Source of the DNA: Corallium rubrum
Lineage: Eukaryota; Cnidaria; Anthozoa; Scleralcyonacea; Coralliidae
NCBI GenBank assembly: GCA_964035015.1
Contig: OZ036015.1
Coordinates: 7,705,571 to 7,769,570 of the forward strand
Direction: 5' to 3'
DNA length: 64,000 bases
In this document: piece after piece, positions 9,244 to 19,401 of the stretch
Numbering within the stretch: the stretch's first letter is position 1
Layout of the letters: every line of letters starts with the position of its first letter
Translations under genes and position numbers: made by a program
The notes under the pieces: generated by a model
What the model was told of the DNA's origin: nothing
The model's database searches: none
What the model saw: only the letters and a program-made list of their open reading frames with translations

Positions 9244-9588
9244 CTCTTCATACAGTATACAGTATTTCTCAACTTCACCATCATTATCCCTCTTTATCCT
9301 TGGTTGCCACCAATATCCTGTGTATCGATCAAACTCTTCTTGAACAACAAAGGATGGTACTCCCGCAGACAGTGCTTCATTCACACTACTAGTACTTGGT
9401 ACACCTGTGTTGGTCCATGTCAGCCGTTTTTCTCGGCCAGTCGTAACATTACTCACCCAGACATCATTATGATGGATAAATGCAATCACATTAGCGTTAG
9501 TTGGGGATAGTTTGGGATCCATTCTTGTGGCATTTGTTTGTGTTTTGACCTCGCCTGGAACAAGACGAGCGCTAGAATCTCCTGGGGC
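9244..9588 (-). CDS. DPP8/9-like: DPP8/9-type dipeptidyl peptidase, exon 2
   Basis: This 345-bp exon (115 codons, phase 0 at both ends) lies between the acceptor CATTTTAG and the donor GTACAG. It encodes RMDPKLSPTNANVIAFIHHN, then DVWVSN, then FVVQEEFDRYTGYWWQP. The last segment is a signature of DPP8/DPP9: the EE-containing helix of the propeller (QEEFDR-x-x-GYWW) supplies the glutamates that bind the substrate N-terminus. An AT-rich 20-bp tandem array directly abuts its acceptor. Confidence 0.95.
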
Positions 9589-9590
9589 CT

Positions 9591-9702
9591 AAAATGTATT
9601 ATAATTAATTAAAATATGTTATAATTAATTAAAATATGTTATAATTAATTAAAATATGTTATAATTAATTAAAATATGTTATAATTAATTAAAATATATT
9701 TA
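9591..9702. repeat. 20-bp AT tandem array at a splice acceptor
   Basis: AAAATATGTTATAATTAATT is repeated about five times, starting 3 bp upstream of DPP8/9 exon 2. Its position means that it overlaps the polypyrimidine/branch-point zone of the intron. Confidence 0.9.
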
Positions 9703-10060
9703 ACAATTAGATTATGAGCTCAAAATTTCTATGAGTGAATAGTTGACGAGAGCGGAGCTCGAGTCAACTATCATCTCATAGAAATTGAGAGTGAAAAATC
9801 TAATTGTTTTAGTAGAAACTAACTTGTGAAACTACCTTAGTTCTTCCAAATTATTTCAAAAAACGAAGCATAACCATTGTTTCTGTGCGAAAACCAAGGC
9901 AAAACAATCTGTCACTCCTTGTATCATCCATGTTGTTTTACTGCATGGCCGCGCGAGTACTGGTACTCAATTTGCTACTCGCTATCTACTGACGAATAGA
10001 TATCGAGTAGAGTAGCCAATCAGATTGCAGCATTTGCAATAGAATACTAGTAAGTTTCTA
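9703..10060. repeat. Hairpin repeat with flanking inverted segments
   Basis: CAATTAGATTATGAGCTCAAAATTTCTATGAG is mirrored by CTCATAGAAATTGAGAG...ATCTAATTG around a GAGAGCGGAGCTCGAG loop (9706-9815). GTAGAAACTAAC (9819) is mirrored by GTAAGTTTCTAC near 10,050. Non-coding. Confidence 0.65.
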
Positions 10061-10545
10061 CTAATATCTAATATATTATAATCAGGGTTCGAATTAACAT
10101 ATCGCGATTCGCAAATCGCAATGCACTTTTCAAAATATGCAATCCAAAACAAACATAAACAACTCCAAAATCGCAATACAAAGTAACAGCTGAGTGCCTT
10201 ACAATAAGTAAGCGCTGAGTGCCTTCCAATAACTTCTTCACAGCGTGTTTTGGTTTATTACAAAACAAAACAACAGCCTTGGATAGTTCTCACGTTACAT
10301 TGCATCATAATAATAAAAACACCGTGAAACTGAAACACTGCTACTGTAAATTTATCCTTCATAATTCAGTGAGATTTTGAGCACAAAAATAAAACAAACA
10401 TGTCATTTCAGACACATTTCTGACACAGTTGTTTCGCCTGCAGCTTGAAATGTCACATTTAATGAGTAAAATGCTTGGAAAGGTTCGAATTACGCACTGA
10501 TGAGTTTGACGTTTGAAACAAGTTTAAATGCATTGTTTTTTTGTT
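10061..10545. other. Intronic sequence, nothing recognised
   Basis: First-intron DNA of DPP8/9. Short opposed frames are present, but none has a recognisable motif. Confidence 0.5.
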
Positions 10546-10800
10546 TACTTGTTGAGGCCCCTTGGGGATATGTGTTTATTCACCTCAGCTTCATCCTCAG
10601 TGAATAAATCACATATCCCCTTGTGGCCTCAAAATAAACTATACTTAATTACAGTAATAAAGACTTATTAACTGAGTGCGAGGTCTGAATGGGAAAGTAT
10701 TTGCCTGAGGTTTTCGTACAGACCGAGCAACGAAGGAGCGAGGTTTGTGCGATAAAACCGAGGGCAAATACTTCCAGTGCAGACCGAGCAAACAAGGTTA
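10546..10800. repeat. Two hairpin repeats
   Basis: GAGGCCCCTTGGGGATATGTG (10,553) is mirrored by CACATATCCCCTTGTGGCCTC around CTCAGCTTCATCCTCAG. A second imperfect fold spans about 10,676-10,800 (CTGAGTGCGAGGTCTG, AAGTATTTGCC and their inverses). Non-coding. Confidence 0.65.
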
Positions 10801-11215
10801 ATAAGGAATTTATTATATGGCCATTGGTTCATTTTATTTTTAAGTTTCAAGCGTTGTTTTCGTATTCGGAGTATACTGTTTACCTTTGTTGACTTTTTCA
10901 TGTCACTTCTTGGCCTTCTTATTTACACCAGTTCGGCTTTTATTTGTCACGTTTTTAAATAAACAGCTTTAAAGGAAACCAGCAGTGACATTCCAACACA
11001 TTTTATTGTTCAGAATATTTGAATGAAGATACCTGTTTCTCTTTTATTTGTATTCAAATCAACTCAGAAATGTTCCCACCAAAACTTACAGGGCCGAGAA
11101 AAAAGCGTATTGACCGCGAGGTCAATATCGTAAAATACCGACCTCTCATGGACCAATCAGCGTGCGTTGTTTTGTGTACAGACCAGAAATCAAACCCAGC
11201 CATATAATAAATATC
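10801..11215. other. Intronic sequence with a small palindrome
   Basis: Holds GTATTGACCGCGAGGTCAATA (near 11,107) and otherwise unrecognised DNA. Several short frames overlap on both strands without motifs. Confidence 0.5.
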
Positions 11216-11303
11216 TTCTAGGGATTTATGGTGAAGAAATATTCGAGTGTAGAATATATACATCATAAGACCAAACCGGGACCAGTTGCGAAAAACTACA
11301 CAG

Positions 11304-11376
11304 GCCTTCCAGCAGGAATTGAACCCACGACCTTGCGATTCTAGTGCAATGCTCTGACCACTGAGTCACGGAGGCC
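11304..11376 (-). tRNA. tRNA-like SINE head (minus strand)
   Basis: The head reads GGCCTCCGTGACTCAGTGG...GGTTCAATTCC...GGAAGGCC, with a 6/7-pair acceptor stem, an A box (TGACTCAGTGG) and a B-box-like GGTTCAATTCC. It is part of a SINE and not a functional tRNA gene. Confidence 0.5.
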
Positions 11377-11764
11377 ATTGCCGAGAGCTTGATCGCGAGT
11401 TCTGTATATATTGAGGTGGTAATGCCAGGAGAGAATTGGGTTTATTAGAAGTAATATTGGGCATTTCACTCAATTACATAGCATGTTCTAGGGATTCATG
11501 GTGAAGGAAAATTCGAGTGTAGAATATATACATTATAAGACCAAACCAGGACCAGTTGCAAAAAATGCAACTACACAGGCCTTCCGGCAGTCCGGTTTGG
11601 TCTTATAATGTATATATTCTACACTCGAATTTTCCTTCACCCAAAATCCCTAGAACATGCTATGTAATCGAGTGAAATGCCCAATATTACTTCTAATAAA
11701 CCCAATTCTCTCCTAGCAGTACCACCTCAATATATACAGAACTCGTGATCAAGCTCTCGGCAAC

Positions 11765-11838
11765 GGCCCCCGTGGCTCAGTGGTCAGAGCATTGCACTAG
11801 AATCGCAAGGTTGTGGGTTCAATTCCTGCTGGAAGGCC
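11765..11838 (+). tRNA. tRNA-like SINE head (plus strand)
   Basis: Opposing copy of the same head: GGCCCCCGTGGCTCAGTGG, GAGCATTGCACTAGAATCGC, GGTTCAATTCC, GGAAGGCC. It keeps Pol III-type A and B boxes. Confidence 0.5.
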
Positions 11839-12031
11839 TGTGTAGTTGCATTTTTCGCAACTGGTCCGGGTTTGGTCTTATAATGTATATATTCTACACT
11901 CGAATTTTCCTTCACCATAAGTCCCTAGAACATGCTATGTAATCGAGTGAAATGCCCAATATTACTTCATATAATAAATAGTTTAATCTAAATCTAATAG
12001 AACAATAACAAATTGTGTAATATACACTTAC

Positions 12032-12457
12032 CAATGGCAAAACATGATCTCTACACATATACAGACTACTACAAGCTGGAAATAAAATACTTCTGGAATT
12101 TTTATCATATTCGTAAGACGTTATCCCAAAACTACCAAGTCTCTTTCGTTCCCTCAGCAATTCCTCTTCTCGCGAAAAACCTTGAAATGGTCGCAATCCG
12201 TCCAAATCGAGTAAAAGATGCCAAGACGCTGTAGGCAAGGAAGATACTTCATCCGGTGACTCTTCAAGCTTTAAATCCACATAAAACAATGTATATTCAC
12301 TCCTTCCTTCTGGTAGAGCAAGAAAATAAAGCTTCGTGTCACTAAATGTGAAATTATTTGGCGTACGACTCGATTGTCCACAAGATAAATTCCTCGTGGC
12401 TTTAACAGCTGAAATCAACTCAGACCAACTCCTTTTTCGCGCCATATTGTCCGTCAT
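12032..12457 (-). CDS. DPP8/9-like: DPP8/9-type dipeptidyl peptidase, exon 1 (N terminus)
   Basis: First coding exon, 142 codons, ending phase 0 at a GTAAGT donor. The ATG at 12,457 is preceded in frame by TGA (three codons upstream, TGA ACA ATG), which fixes the open frame; a second Met lies at residue 5. Visible family segments are RSWSELISAVKATR (near 9-22), PNNFTF, and EELLRERKRLGSFGITSYEY (98-117). The family product is a cytosolic serine exopeptidase that removes X-Pro dipeptides from N-termini. It has a beta-propeller followed by an alpha/beta-hydrolase domain. With the other five exons this gives exactly 400 codons of an expected ~880. There is no signal peptide or membrane anchor, as expected for DPP8/9 and unlike DPP4. 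All five exon junctions are phase-consistent with no stops, so the gene looks intact as far as it is visible. Confidence 0.93.
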
Positions 12458-12775
12458 TGTTCAGTGATAAATGATCAGTGACAAATACTAGTTATTTCGT
12501 CCACAATTCGTCGACAGAAGATGAAAAGTTGGACATTGCGAAATACTACTTCCAATCAGCCGCCATGTTGCTTTTTCTATGAAAAAAAATATCACGACCC
12601 AGGCTCCTGACCGCGCGAGTTAATTTGATACAATGAATAAATTACGAATAAATACTAGAAGTTACCGATCGCAAGTGAAGTGCTGCCTCAAATGGGACAA
12701 AAACCTTTAGCCTACTCCACAGGCAACTCTATGCAGTCTGTGGCCAATGTGACAGCCTTGCCCACCCCAGCTGAG
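12458..12775 (-). promoter_or_regulatory. Putative 5' flank and promoter of the DPP8/9 gene
   Basis: The region upstream of the DPP8/9 start is mostly unrepeated. It holds a CCAATCAG motif near 12,553 (the inverse of ATTGG on the gene strand) and no obvious TATA box. The assignment rests on position and is weak. The minisatellite begins about 320 bp upstream of the start codon. Confidence 0.35.
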
Positions 12776-14800
12776 ATTGCCCACTCCATCGAAGATTGCC
12801 CACTCCACCAAGATTGCTCACTCCACCCAAGATTGCCCACTCCACCCAAGATGGCCCACTCCACCCAAGATTGCCCACTCCACCCACCTAAGATGCCCAC
12901 TCCACCCACCTAAGATTGCCCACTCCACCCACCTAAGATTGCCCACTCCACCCAAGATTGCCCACTCCACCCACCTAAGATTGCCCACTCCACACACCTA
13001 AGATTGCCCACTCCACCCAAGATTGCCCACTCCACCTAAGATTGCCCACTCCACCCAAGATTGCCCACTCCACCCACCTAAGATTGCCCACTCCACCTAA
13101 GATTGCCCACTCCACCCAGGATTGCCCACTCCACCTAAGATTGCCCACTCCACCCAAGATTGCCCACTCCACCCACCTAAGATTGCCCACTCCACCCAAG
13201 ATTGCCCACTCCACCCACCTAAGATTGCCCACTCCACCCAAGATTGCCCACTCCACCCACCTAAGATTGCCCACTCCACCCAAGATTGCCCACTCCACCC
13301 AAGATTGCCCACTCCACCCACCTAAGATTGCCCACTCCACCCAAGATTGCCCACTCCACCCACCTAAGATTGCCTACTCCACACACCTAAGATTGCCCAC
13401 TCCACACACCTAAGATTGCCCACTCCACCCAAGATTGCCCACTCCACCCACCTAAGATTGCCCACTCCACCTAAGATTGCCCACTCCACCCAAGATTACC
13501 CACTCCACCTAAGATTGCCCACTCCACCCAAGATTGCCCACTCCACCCACCTAAGATTGCCCACTCCACCCAAGATTGCCCACTCCACCCACCTAAGATT
13601 GCCCACTCCACCCAAGATTGCCCACTCCACCCACCTAAGATTGCCCACTCCACCCAAGATTGCCCACTCCACCCAAGATTGCCCACTCCACCCAAGCTTG
13701 CACACTCCACCCAAGATTGCCCACTCCACCCAAGCTTGCCCACTCCGCCCAAGATTGCCCTCTCCACCTAAGATTGCCCACTCCACCTGAGATTGCCCAC
13801 CCCACCCAAGATTGCCCACTCCACCCAAGATTGCCCACTCCACCCACCTAAGATTGCCCACTCCACCCAAGATTGCCCACTCCACCCACCTAAGATTGCC
13901 CACTCCACCCAAGATTGCCCACTCCACCCACCTAAGATTGCTCACTCCACCCAAGATTGCCCACTCCACCCACCTAAGATTTCCCACTCCACCCAAGATT
14001 GCCCACTCCACCCAAGATTGCCCACTCCACCCACCTAAGATTGCCCACTCCACCCAAGATTGCCCACTCCACCCAAGCTTGCACACTCCACCCAAGATTG
14101 CCCACTCCACCCAAGCTTGCCCACTCCGCCCAAGATTGCCCTCTCCACCTAAGATTGCCCACTCCACCTGAGATTGCCCACCCCACCCAAGATTGCCCAC
14201 TCCACCCAAGATTGCCCACTCCACCCACCTAAGATTGCCCACTCCACCCAAGATTGCCCACTCCACCCACCTAAGATTGCCCACTCCACCCAAGATTGCC
14301 CACTCCACCCAAGATTGCCCACTCCACCCACCTAAGATTGCCCACTCCACCCAAGATTGCCCACTCCACCCAAGCTTGCACACTCCACCCAAGATTGCCC
14401 ACTCCACCCAAGCTTGCCCACTCCGCCCAAGATTGCCCTCTCCACCTAAGATTGCCCACTCCACCTGAGATTGCCCACCCCACCCAAGATTGCCCACTCC
14501 ACCCAAGATTGCCCACTCCACCCAAGCTTGCCCACTCCACCCAAGATTGCCCACTCCACCTAAGATTGCCCACTCCACCTGAGATTGCCCACCCCACCCA
14601 AGCTTGCCCACTCCACCCAAGATTGCCCACTCCACCTAAGATTGCCCACTCCACCTGAGATTGCCCACCCCACCCGAGATTGCCCACCCCACCCGAGATT
14701 GCCCACCCCACCCAAGATTGTCTACTCCACCCAAGATTGTCTACTCCACCCGATCACGAGATTGTCCACTCCATCCAAGATTGCCCAGTTCACCCAAGAT
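12776..14800. repeat. 19/25-bp minisatellite
   Basis: Tandem GATTGCCCACTCCACCCAA (19 bp), with a variant extended by CACCTAA to about 25 bp. Larger blocks are duplicated: the segment with CAAGCTTGCACACTCC...CTCCGCCC...CCCTCTCC...CACCTGAG occurs at about 13,690, 14,070 and 14,370. Long frames on both strands (to 379 codons) are repeat artefacts with Trp/Gly or Pro/His cycling. Confidence 0.95.
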
Positions 14801-14873
14801 TCCTGGAAAGTCCAAAACTTTAATATTGATTACAATAGACAGAGTATATACACATCTCTTCTATATTTTTTAA

Positions 14874-15679
14874 AGTGTCACTAAGATGAAAAATCGTCAG
14901 TCTTTTTTTGATCTAATCATAAAGTACATTTAAAATGAGGAGGAACGGCGTTTGTGGTTTGTAAATAACTCATCTCGTTCAAGAGATATTCACATTTTTG
15001 AAATATGCAAATTATATGGCTGATGGCGTCATTTTCTCCAAACGAGCGAAATGAAAATCGTAAAATTAGGAATATCTCTAGAAGTAAACACTAGAAAGTG
15101 CTCAAATTTTGCATGCTTATAGTATTAAATAAAATACATTTCACTATGGAACTTTAGTTGCTTTCGTGGAAACTACTGGTTCCTGGCCCCCTCCAATGAT
15201 AAAATTAAATTTCCTTATTTATCAGCAATCAAGTAGCGTTTACTTCAGCGAATAAAGGTGACGATTAGGGCTTATGTAGGCATTGTAATTCAAACGTTTA
15301 AATCTTTCTATTTTTAAACAATGAAGTAAAAATGATAATTCCCCTTTTAAGGTTTAGAGTATCCTGAGAGCATGCGCTTACCATGGCAATCACAAAAGTT
15401 CCACAGCTAGAGAAGTGTATTTTATTAGATACTATAAGCATAGAAAGTTTAAGCACATTCTATTGTTTATTTCCAGAGATATTCCTTATTTTACGATTTT
15501 CATTTCGCTCGTTTGGAGAAAATGACGTCATCAGCCATAAATTTGTATATTGCCAAAACGTGAATATCTCTTGAACGAGATGAGATATTGACAAACCACA
15601 AAGGCGGTTCACCCTCATTTTAAATGTACTTTATGACAAGATAAAAAAAGACTGACGATTTTTTCATCATAGTGACACT
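14874..15679. mobile_element. TTAA-flanked MITE, 806 bp
   Basis: The element starts AGTGTCACTA and ends TAGTGACACT, flanked by TTAA at 14,870-14,873 and 15,680-15,683. Long inverted arms share ATCGTCAGTC, AAGTACATTTAAAATGAG, ATCTCGTTCAAGAGATATTCAC and CCAAACGAGCGAAATGAAAATCG. No transposase is encoded; a 63-codon frame (15,383-15,574) lies in the right arm. The TTAA duplication indicates piggyBac-like mobilisation. Confidence 0.85.
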
Positions 15680-15683
15680 TTAA

Positions 15684-16263
15684 TTATAAAATTGAAAACT
15701 ACAGTTACTATAGCTTTTCACTTGACATATGGCAAGGGTTTTGACAGGATATACACACAATTAAGTATAAATCATGCCTCTTGCTCTGATGCTGTGGCAA
15801 AACTGTCAATGCAATGCCAAGTGCTTTAATATGTTTTGACAAATCTAGAGCTTTAATAAAATTATACAGCAATGTACCATTGAGCCCATCAGATTATTTT
15901 GAAGAATTTGTACAAGTAAAAATACACACACACGCTGTTCGCTGACCAGCGTAAACGTAACACAATGAAGCCACACCCAATATAGACAATGTACACCTCC
16001 TCATACGGTTCTAGTACCAAGCTAAGCCTACCAAGAAACACAGTTGACAGGTGTAGAAATTGATATCTAACTTCGACAAGATAAAGTTTCCTCACCGAAA
16101 TTGTAAGACAGTTCACAAGAGGTTCAGAGGTTAATAGAGAACAAGAACATTCAACATTCACCAGCACCTCAATGATTCAATTGACCAACTTCAAACGTTA
16201 TGTACATATGTGACTGTAAGTTGTAACATTAGCTCCGCAAAGATAGATGCTCACTGCTTAGCA
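15684..16263. other. Intergenic sequence, nothing recognised
   Basis: No repeat or gene is recognised. One 92-codon minus-strand frame (15,889-16,167) has no motif and no splice context that I can support. Confidence 0.5.
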
Positions 16264-17781
16264 AAAATAAATCAAATAAATAAATAAATAAATCAAATAA
16301 ATCAATCGAATAAATCAAATAAATCAAATAAATCAATAAAATCAAATAAATCAATAAAATCAATAAAATCAATAAAATCAATAAAATCAATAAAATCAAT
16401 AAAATCAACAAATCAATAAAATCAATAAAATCAATGAAGTCAATGAAATAAAATCAATAAAATCAATAAAATCAATAAAATCAATAAAATCAATAAAATC
16501 AATAAAATCAATAAAATCAATAAAATCGATAAAATCAATGAAATCAATAAAATCAATAAAATCAATAAAATCAATAAAATCAATAAAATCAATAAAATCA
16601 ATAAAATCAATAAAATCAATAAAATCAATAAAATCATTAAAATCAATAAAATCAACAAATCAATAAAATCAATAAAATCAATGAAGTCAATGAAATAAAA
16701 TCAATAAAATCAATAAAATCAATAACATCAATAAAATCAATAAAATCAATAAAATCAATAAAATCGATAAAATCAATGAAATCAATAAAATCAATAAAAT
16801 CAATAAAATCAATAAAATCAATAAAATCAATAAAATCAATAAAATCGATAAAATCAATGAAATCAATAAAATCAATAAAATCAGTAAAATCAATAAAATC
16901 AATAAAATCAATAAAATCAATAAAATCAATAAAATCAATAAAATCAATAAAATCAGTAAAATCAATAAAATCAATAAAATCAATAAAATCAATAAAATCA
17001 ATAAAATCATTAAAATCAATAAAATCAACGAATCAATAAAATTAATAAAATCAATGAAGTCAATGAAATAAAATTAATAAAATCAATAAAATCAATAAAA
17101 TCAATAAACTCAATAAAATCAATAAAATCAATAAAATCGATAAAATCAATGAAATCAATAAAATCAATAAAATCAATAAAATCAATAAAATCAATAAAAT
17201 CAATAAAATCAATAAAATCAATAAAATCAATAAAATCAATAAAATCAATAAAATCAATAAAATCATTAAAATCAATAAAATCAACAAATCAATAAAATCA
17301 ATAAAATCAATGAAGTCAATGAAATAAAATCAATAAAATCAATAAAATCAATAAAATCAATAAAATCAATAAAATCAATAAAATCAATAAAATCAATAAA
17401 ATCAATAAAATCGATAAAGTCAATGAAATCAATAAAATCAATAAAATCAATAAAATCAATAAAATCAATAAAATCAATAAAATCGATAAAATCAATGAAA
17501 TCAATAAAATCAATAAAATCAGTAAAATCAATAAAATCAATAAAATCAATAAAATCAATAAAATCAATAAAATCAATAAAATCAATAAAATCAATAAGAT
17601 CAATAAAATCAATAAAATCATTAAAATCAGTAAAATCAACAAATCAATAAAATCAATAAAATCAATGAAGTCAATGAAATAAAATCAATAAAATCAATAA
17701 AATCAATAAAATCAATAAAATCAATAAAATCAATAAAATCAATAAAATCAATAAAATCAATAAAATCAATAAAATCAATAA
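16264..17781. repeat. AATAAAATC nonamer array, left block
   Basis: Begins as AAATAAATC variants, then is almost pure AATAAAATC. Recurring marker strings (ATCAATGAAGTCAATGAAATAAAATC near 16,433, 16,681, 17,053, 17,309 and 17,665) define higher-order units of about 248, 372, 256 and 356 bp. The Leu-Leu-Ile and Ser-Ile-Lys reading frames are artefacts of the 9-bp period. Confidence 0.95.
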
Positions 17782-17862
17782 ATTAATTCTTTGAACGTTT
17801 TCATGGCGATAAAGTAATATAAATAAGTTTTGTGGAAACACCACGTAAAATATTTCTTTGCT

Positions 17863-19209
17863 CTCCAGCATACGCCTTAGCACAATATCTTGCTGACTGT
17901 TTTGAAACCTTTGGTTGGTAAGTCCATTCACCCTGTATTAAATGCTAAGGAATTTGTCTCTGAAATTAAGACACTTAAGTTGGCTAATGATGAGATATTA
18001 GTTAGTTTTGATGATGTTAGTTTGTTTACGAATGTTCCCATTGAAGAAGCGTGCCTGATTGCAAAAGAAAGACTTCTAATAGATAAAACGCTCGCCACAA
18101 GAACGAATCTTTCTGCAGATCAGGTCTATGAACTGTTAACGCTGTGCCTAAATTCAACTTGTTTTCAATGGCGGAACAGATTTTTCGAACAAACTACTGG
18201 AGCAGCAATGGGTTCCCCTTTGTCTCCAATCATGGCTAACCTATACATGGAGGAATTTGAGAAGAAGGCTCTTGCAACTGCCCCGTTAAAAACATGTATG
18301 TGGAAACGTTATGTTGATGATACGCTAAGTACCTGGTCACATGGTTTGAATGCTTTGTCTAATTTTCTTGACCACCTTAACAGCATACATCCTTCAATCA
18401 AATTCACTATGGAATTACAAAATCAAGACAAATCTATCCCTTTCTTGGACGTTTGGCTTTCCGTTAAATCAGATGGGGCTTTAAGTCATACTGTGTATCG
18501 AAAACCAACACACACTGACAGATACCTTAACTACACTTCATTCCATCATCCAAGTATTAAATCATCTGTGTGCAAAACTCTCGTTCATCGAGCGCGAACA
18601 ATTTGTGACGAAGAACATCTTCAGGAAGAATTAGATCACCTTAAGTTGGTTTTAACTAACAACGGTATTCCTGGGAAGATGATTCAAGCTTCTATGACTC
18701 CTTCGGTACATCCAGAGCCGAATACACAGCCCCAGCAAGAACCACCTTCAGTTTCTCTTCCGTATATCGGACCAGCATCTCACAAGATTGAGAGGATTCT
18801 AAATCGTGCTGGTATGAAGGTATTTCACAGTAGTCAACACAAATTGTTCAAGATACTTTTCACACATAAAGATGAAGTGGATAGCTTATCTAAGCCTGGA
18901 GTGTATCGCATTCCTTGTGAGTGTGGTTTGGTATACATCGGAGAAACGGGAAGGAATCTCTCAACTCGCCTGAAGGAACACAAGACATGTTGCATAAAAG
19001 CGCAACAAGAAAAGTCTGCTGTTGCCAAACACGCTTGGAAGTATGACCATCGTGTTAAGTGGGAAGAGTCGTCACTCTTAGCCAGCGACAAGCAATACTT
19101 CACGCGAAGAACTAGAGAATCCATTGAGATTGCCAGACATCACACTATTTCTCAGGAGGGACAGCCATTAAATAGCACGTGGCGTGCCCTATTCGGAGAA
19201 CATTCTTGA
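17863..19209 (+). pseudogene. Penelope-like reverse transcriptase with GIY-YIG endonuclease, partial
   Basis: The main open frame runs 17,890-19,209 (439 codons counted from a non-ATG codon). Reverse-transcriptase motifs are SFDDVSLFTNVPI (residues 39-51), TTGAAMGSPLSPIMANLYM (102-120), the catalytic YVDD (141-144) and IPFLDVWLS (183-191). A GIY-YIG nuclease follows: GVY (337-339), VYIGETGR (348-355), Arg360, with Cys343/Cys345 and His381/His387 that could form the zinc site typical of these enzymes. The function is target-primed copying of the element RNA. The 5' part (upstream RT motifs) is missing. A one-base frameshift is evident near 17,900, because homologous residues upstream lie in the neighbouring frame. 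The rest of the frame is clean, so the insertion may be fairly young. The stop at 19,207-19,209 is about 190 bp before the element end. Confidence 0.9.
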
Positions 19210-19323
19210 TTTTGTTTTCTAATTAATAAAATTAACGTGATACGCCATTGTATTCTTACGTGATTTAATTGATCAGTTGCTTAGTTTATAAATGACGTGA
19301 GCCAACAACTTGTTGTCATTGTT

Positions 19324-19353
19324 CTGATGAAGGCCTGAGTCAACAGGCCGAAA
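19324..19353 (+). ncRNA. Hammerhead-ribozyme-like core in the Penelope-like 3' end
   Basis: CTGATGA is followed by an A, then the perfect hairpin GGCCTG-AGTCAA-CAGGCC, then GAAA. This is the catalytic-core order of hammerhead ribozymes (CUGANGA, stem II, GAAA), except for one extra A before stem II. Hammerhead motifs are known in terminal repeats of Penelope-like elements. Stems I and III and the cleavage site are not convincingly identified here, so activity is uncertain. Confidence 0.45.
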
Positions 19354-19401
19354 GCTTAGCAAAGAAATATTTTACGTGGTTTTTTCACAAAACTTATTTA
19401 T

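Larger units (their letters stand above)
11216..11968. mobile_element. Inverted dimer of a tRNA-headed SINE
   Basis: A minus-strand copy (11,216 to about 11,455) is followed by a second minus-strand tail (about 11,456-11,594), then an opposing plus-strand copy (about 11,595-11,968). Shared blocks are TTCTACACTCGAATTTTCC, CCAAACC-GGACCAGTTGC, ACACAGGCCTTCC, TCAAGCTCTCGGCAA and GGGCATTTCACTC. The heads carry A and B boxes. The arrangement makes a palindrome of about 750 bp inside the first DPP8/9 intron. Confidence 0.8.
17782..19401 (+). mobile_element. Penelope-like element (RT + GIY-YIG), 5'-truncated
   Basis: The element sits inside the nonamer array, which resumes on both sides. The left edge (17,782-17,862) is an inverted copy of the family terminus. 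The right edge (19,355-19,401) carries the same terminus in direct orientation (GCAAAGAAATATTTTACGTGG...CACAAAACTTATTTATA). Between them is the C-terminal part of a Penelope-like protein. Such an inverted 5' cap on a truncated copy is common in this retroelement class. Confidence 0.85.

Noticed and set aside
13496..14635. 379-codon Trp/Gly-rich minus-strand frame
   Set aside because: Read-through of the GATTGCCCACTCCACCC minisatellite; other frames and the opposite strand are equally open.
15889..16167. 92-codon minus-strand frame
   Set aside because: No motif, no supported splice sites, and no homologue that I recognise.
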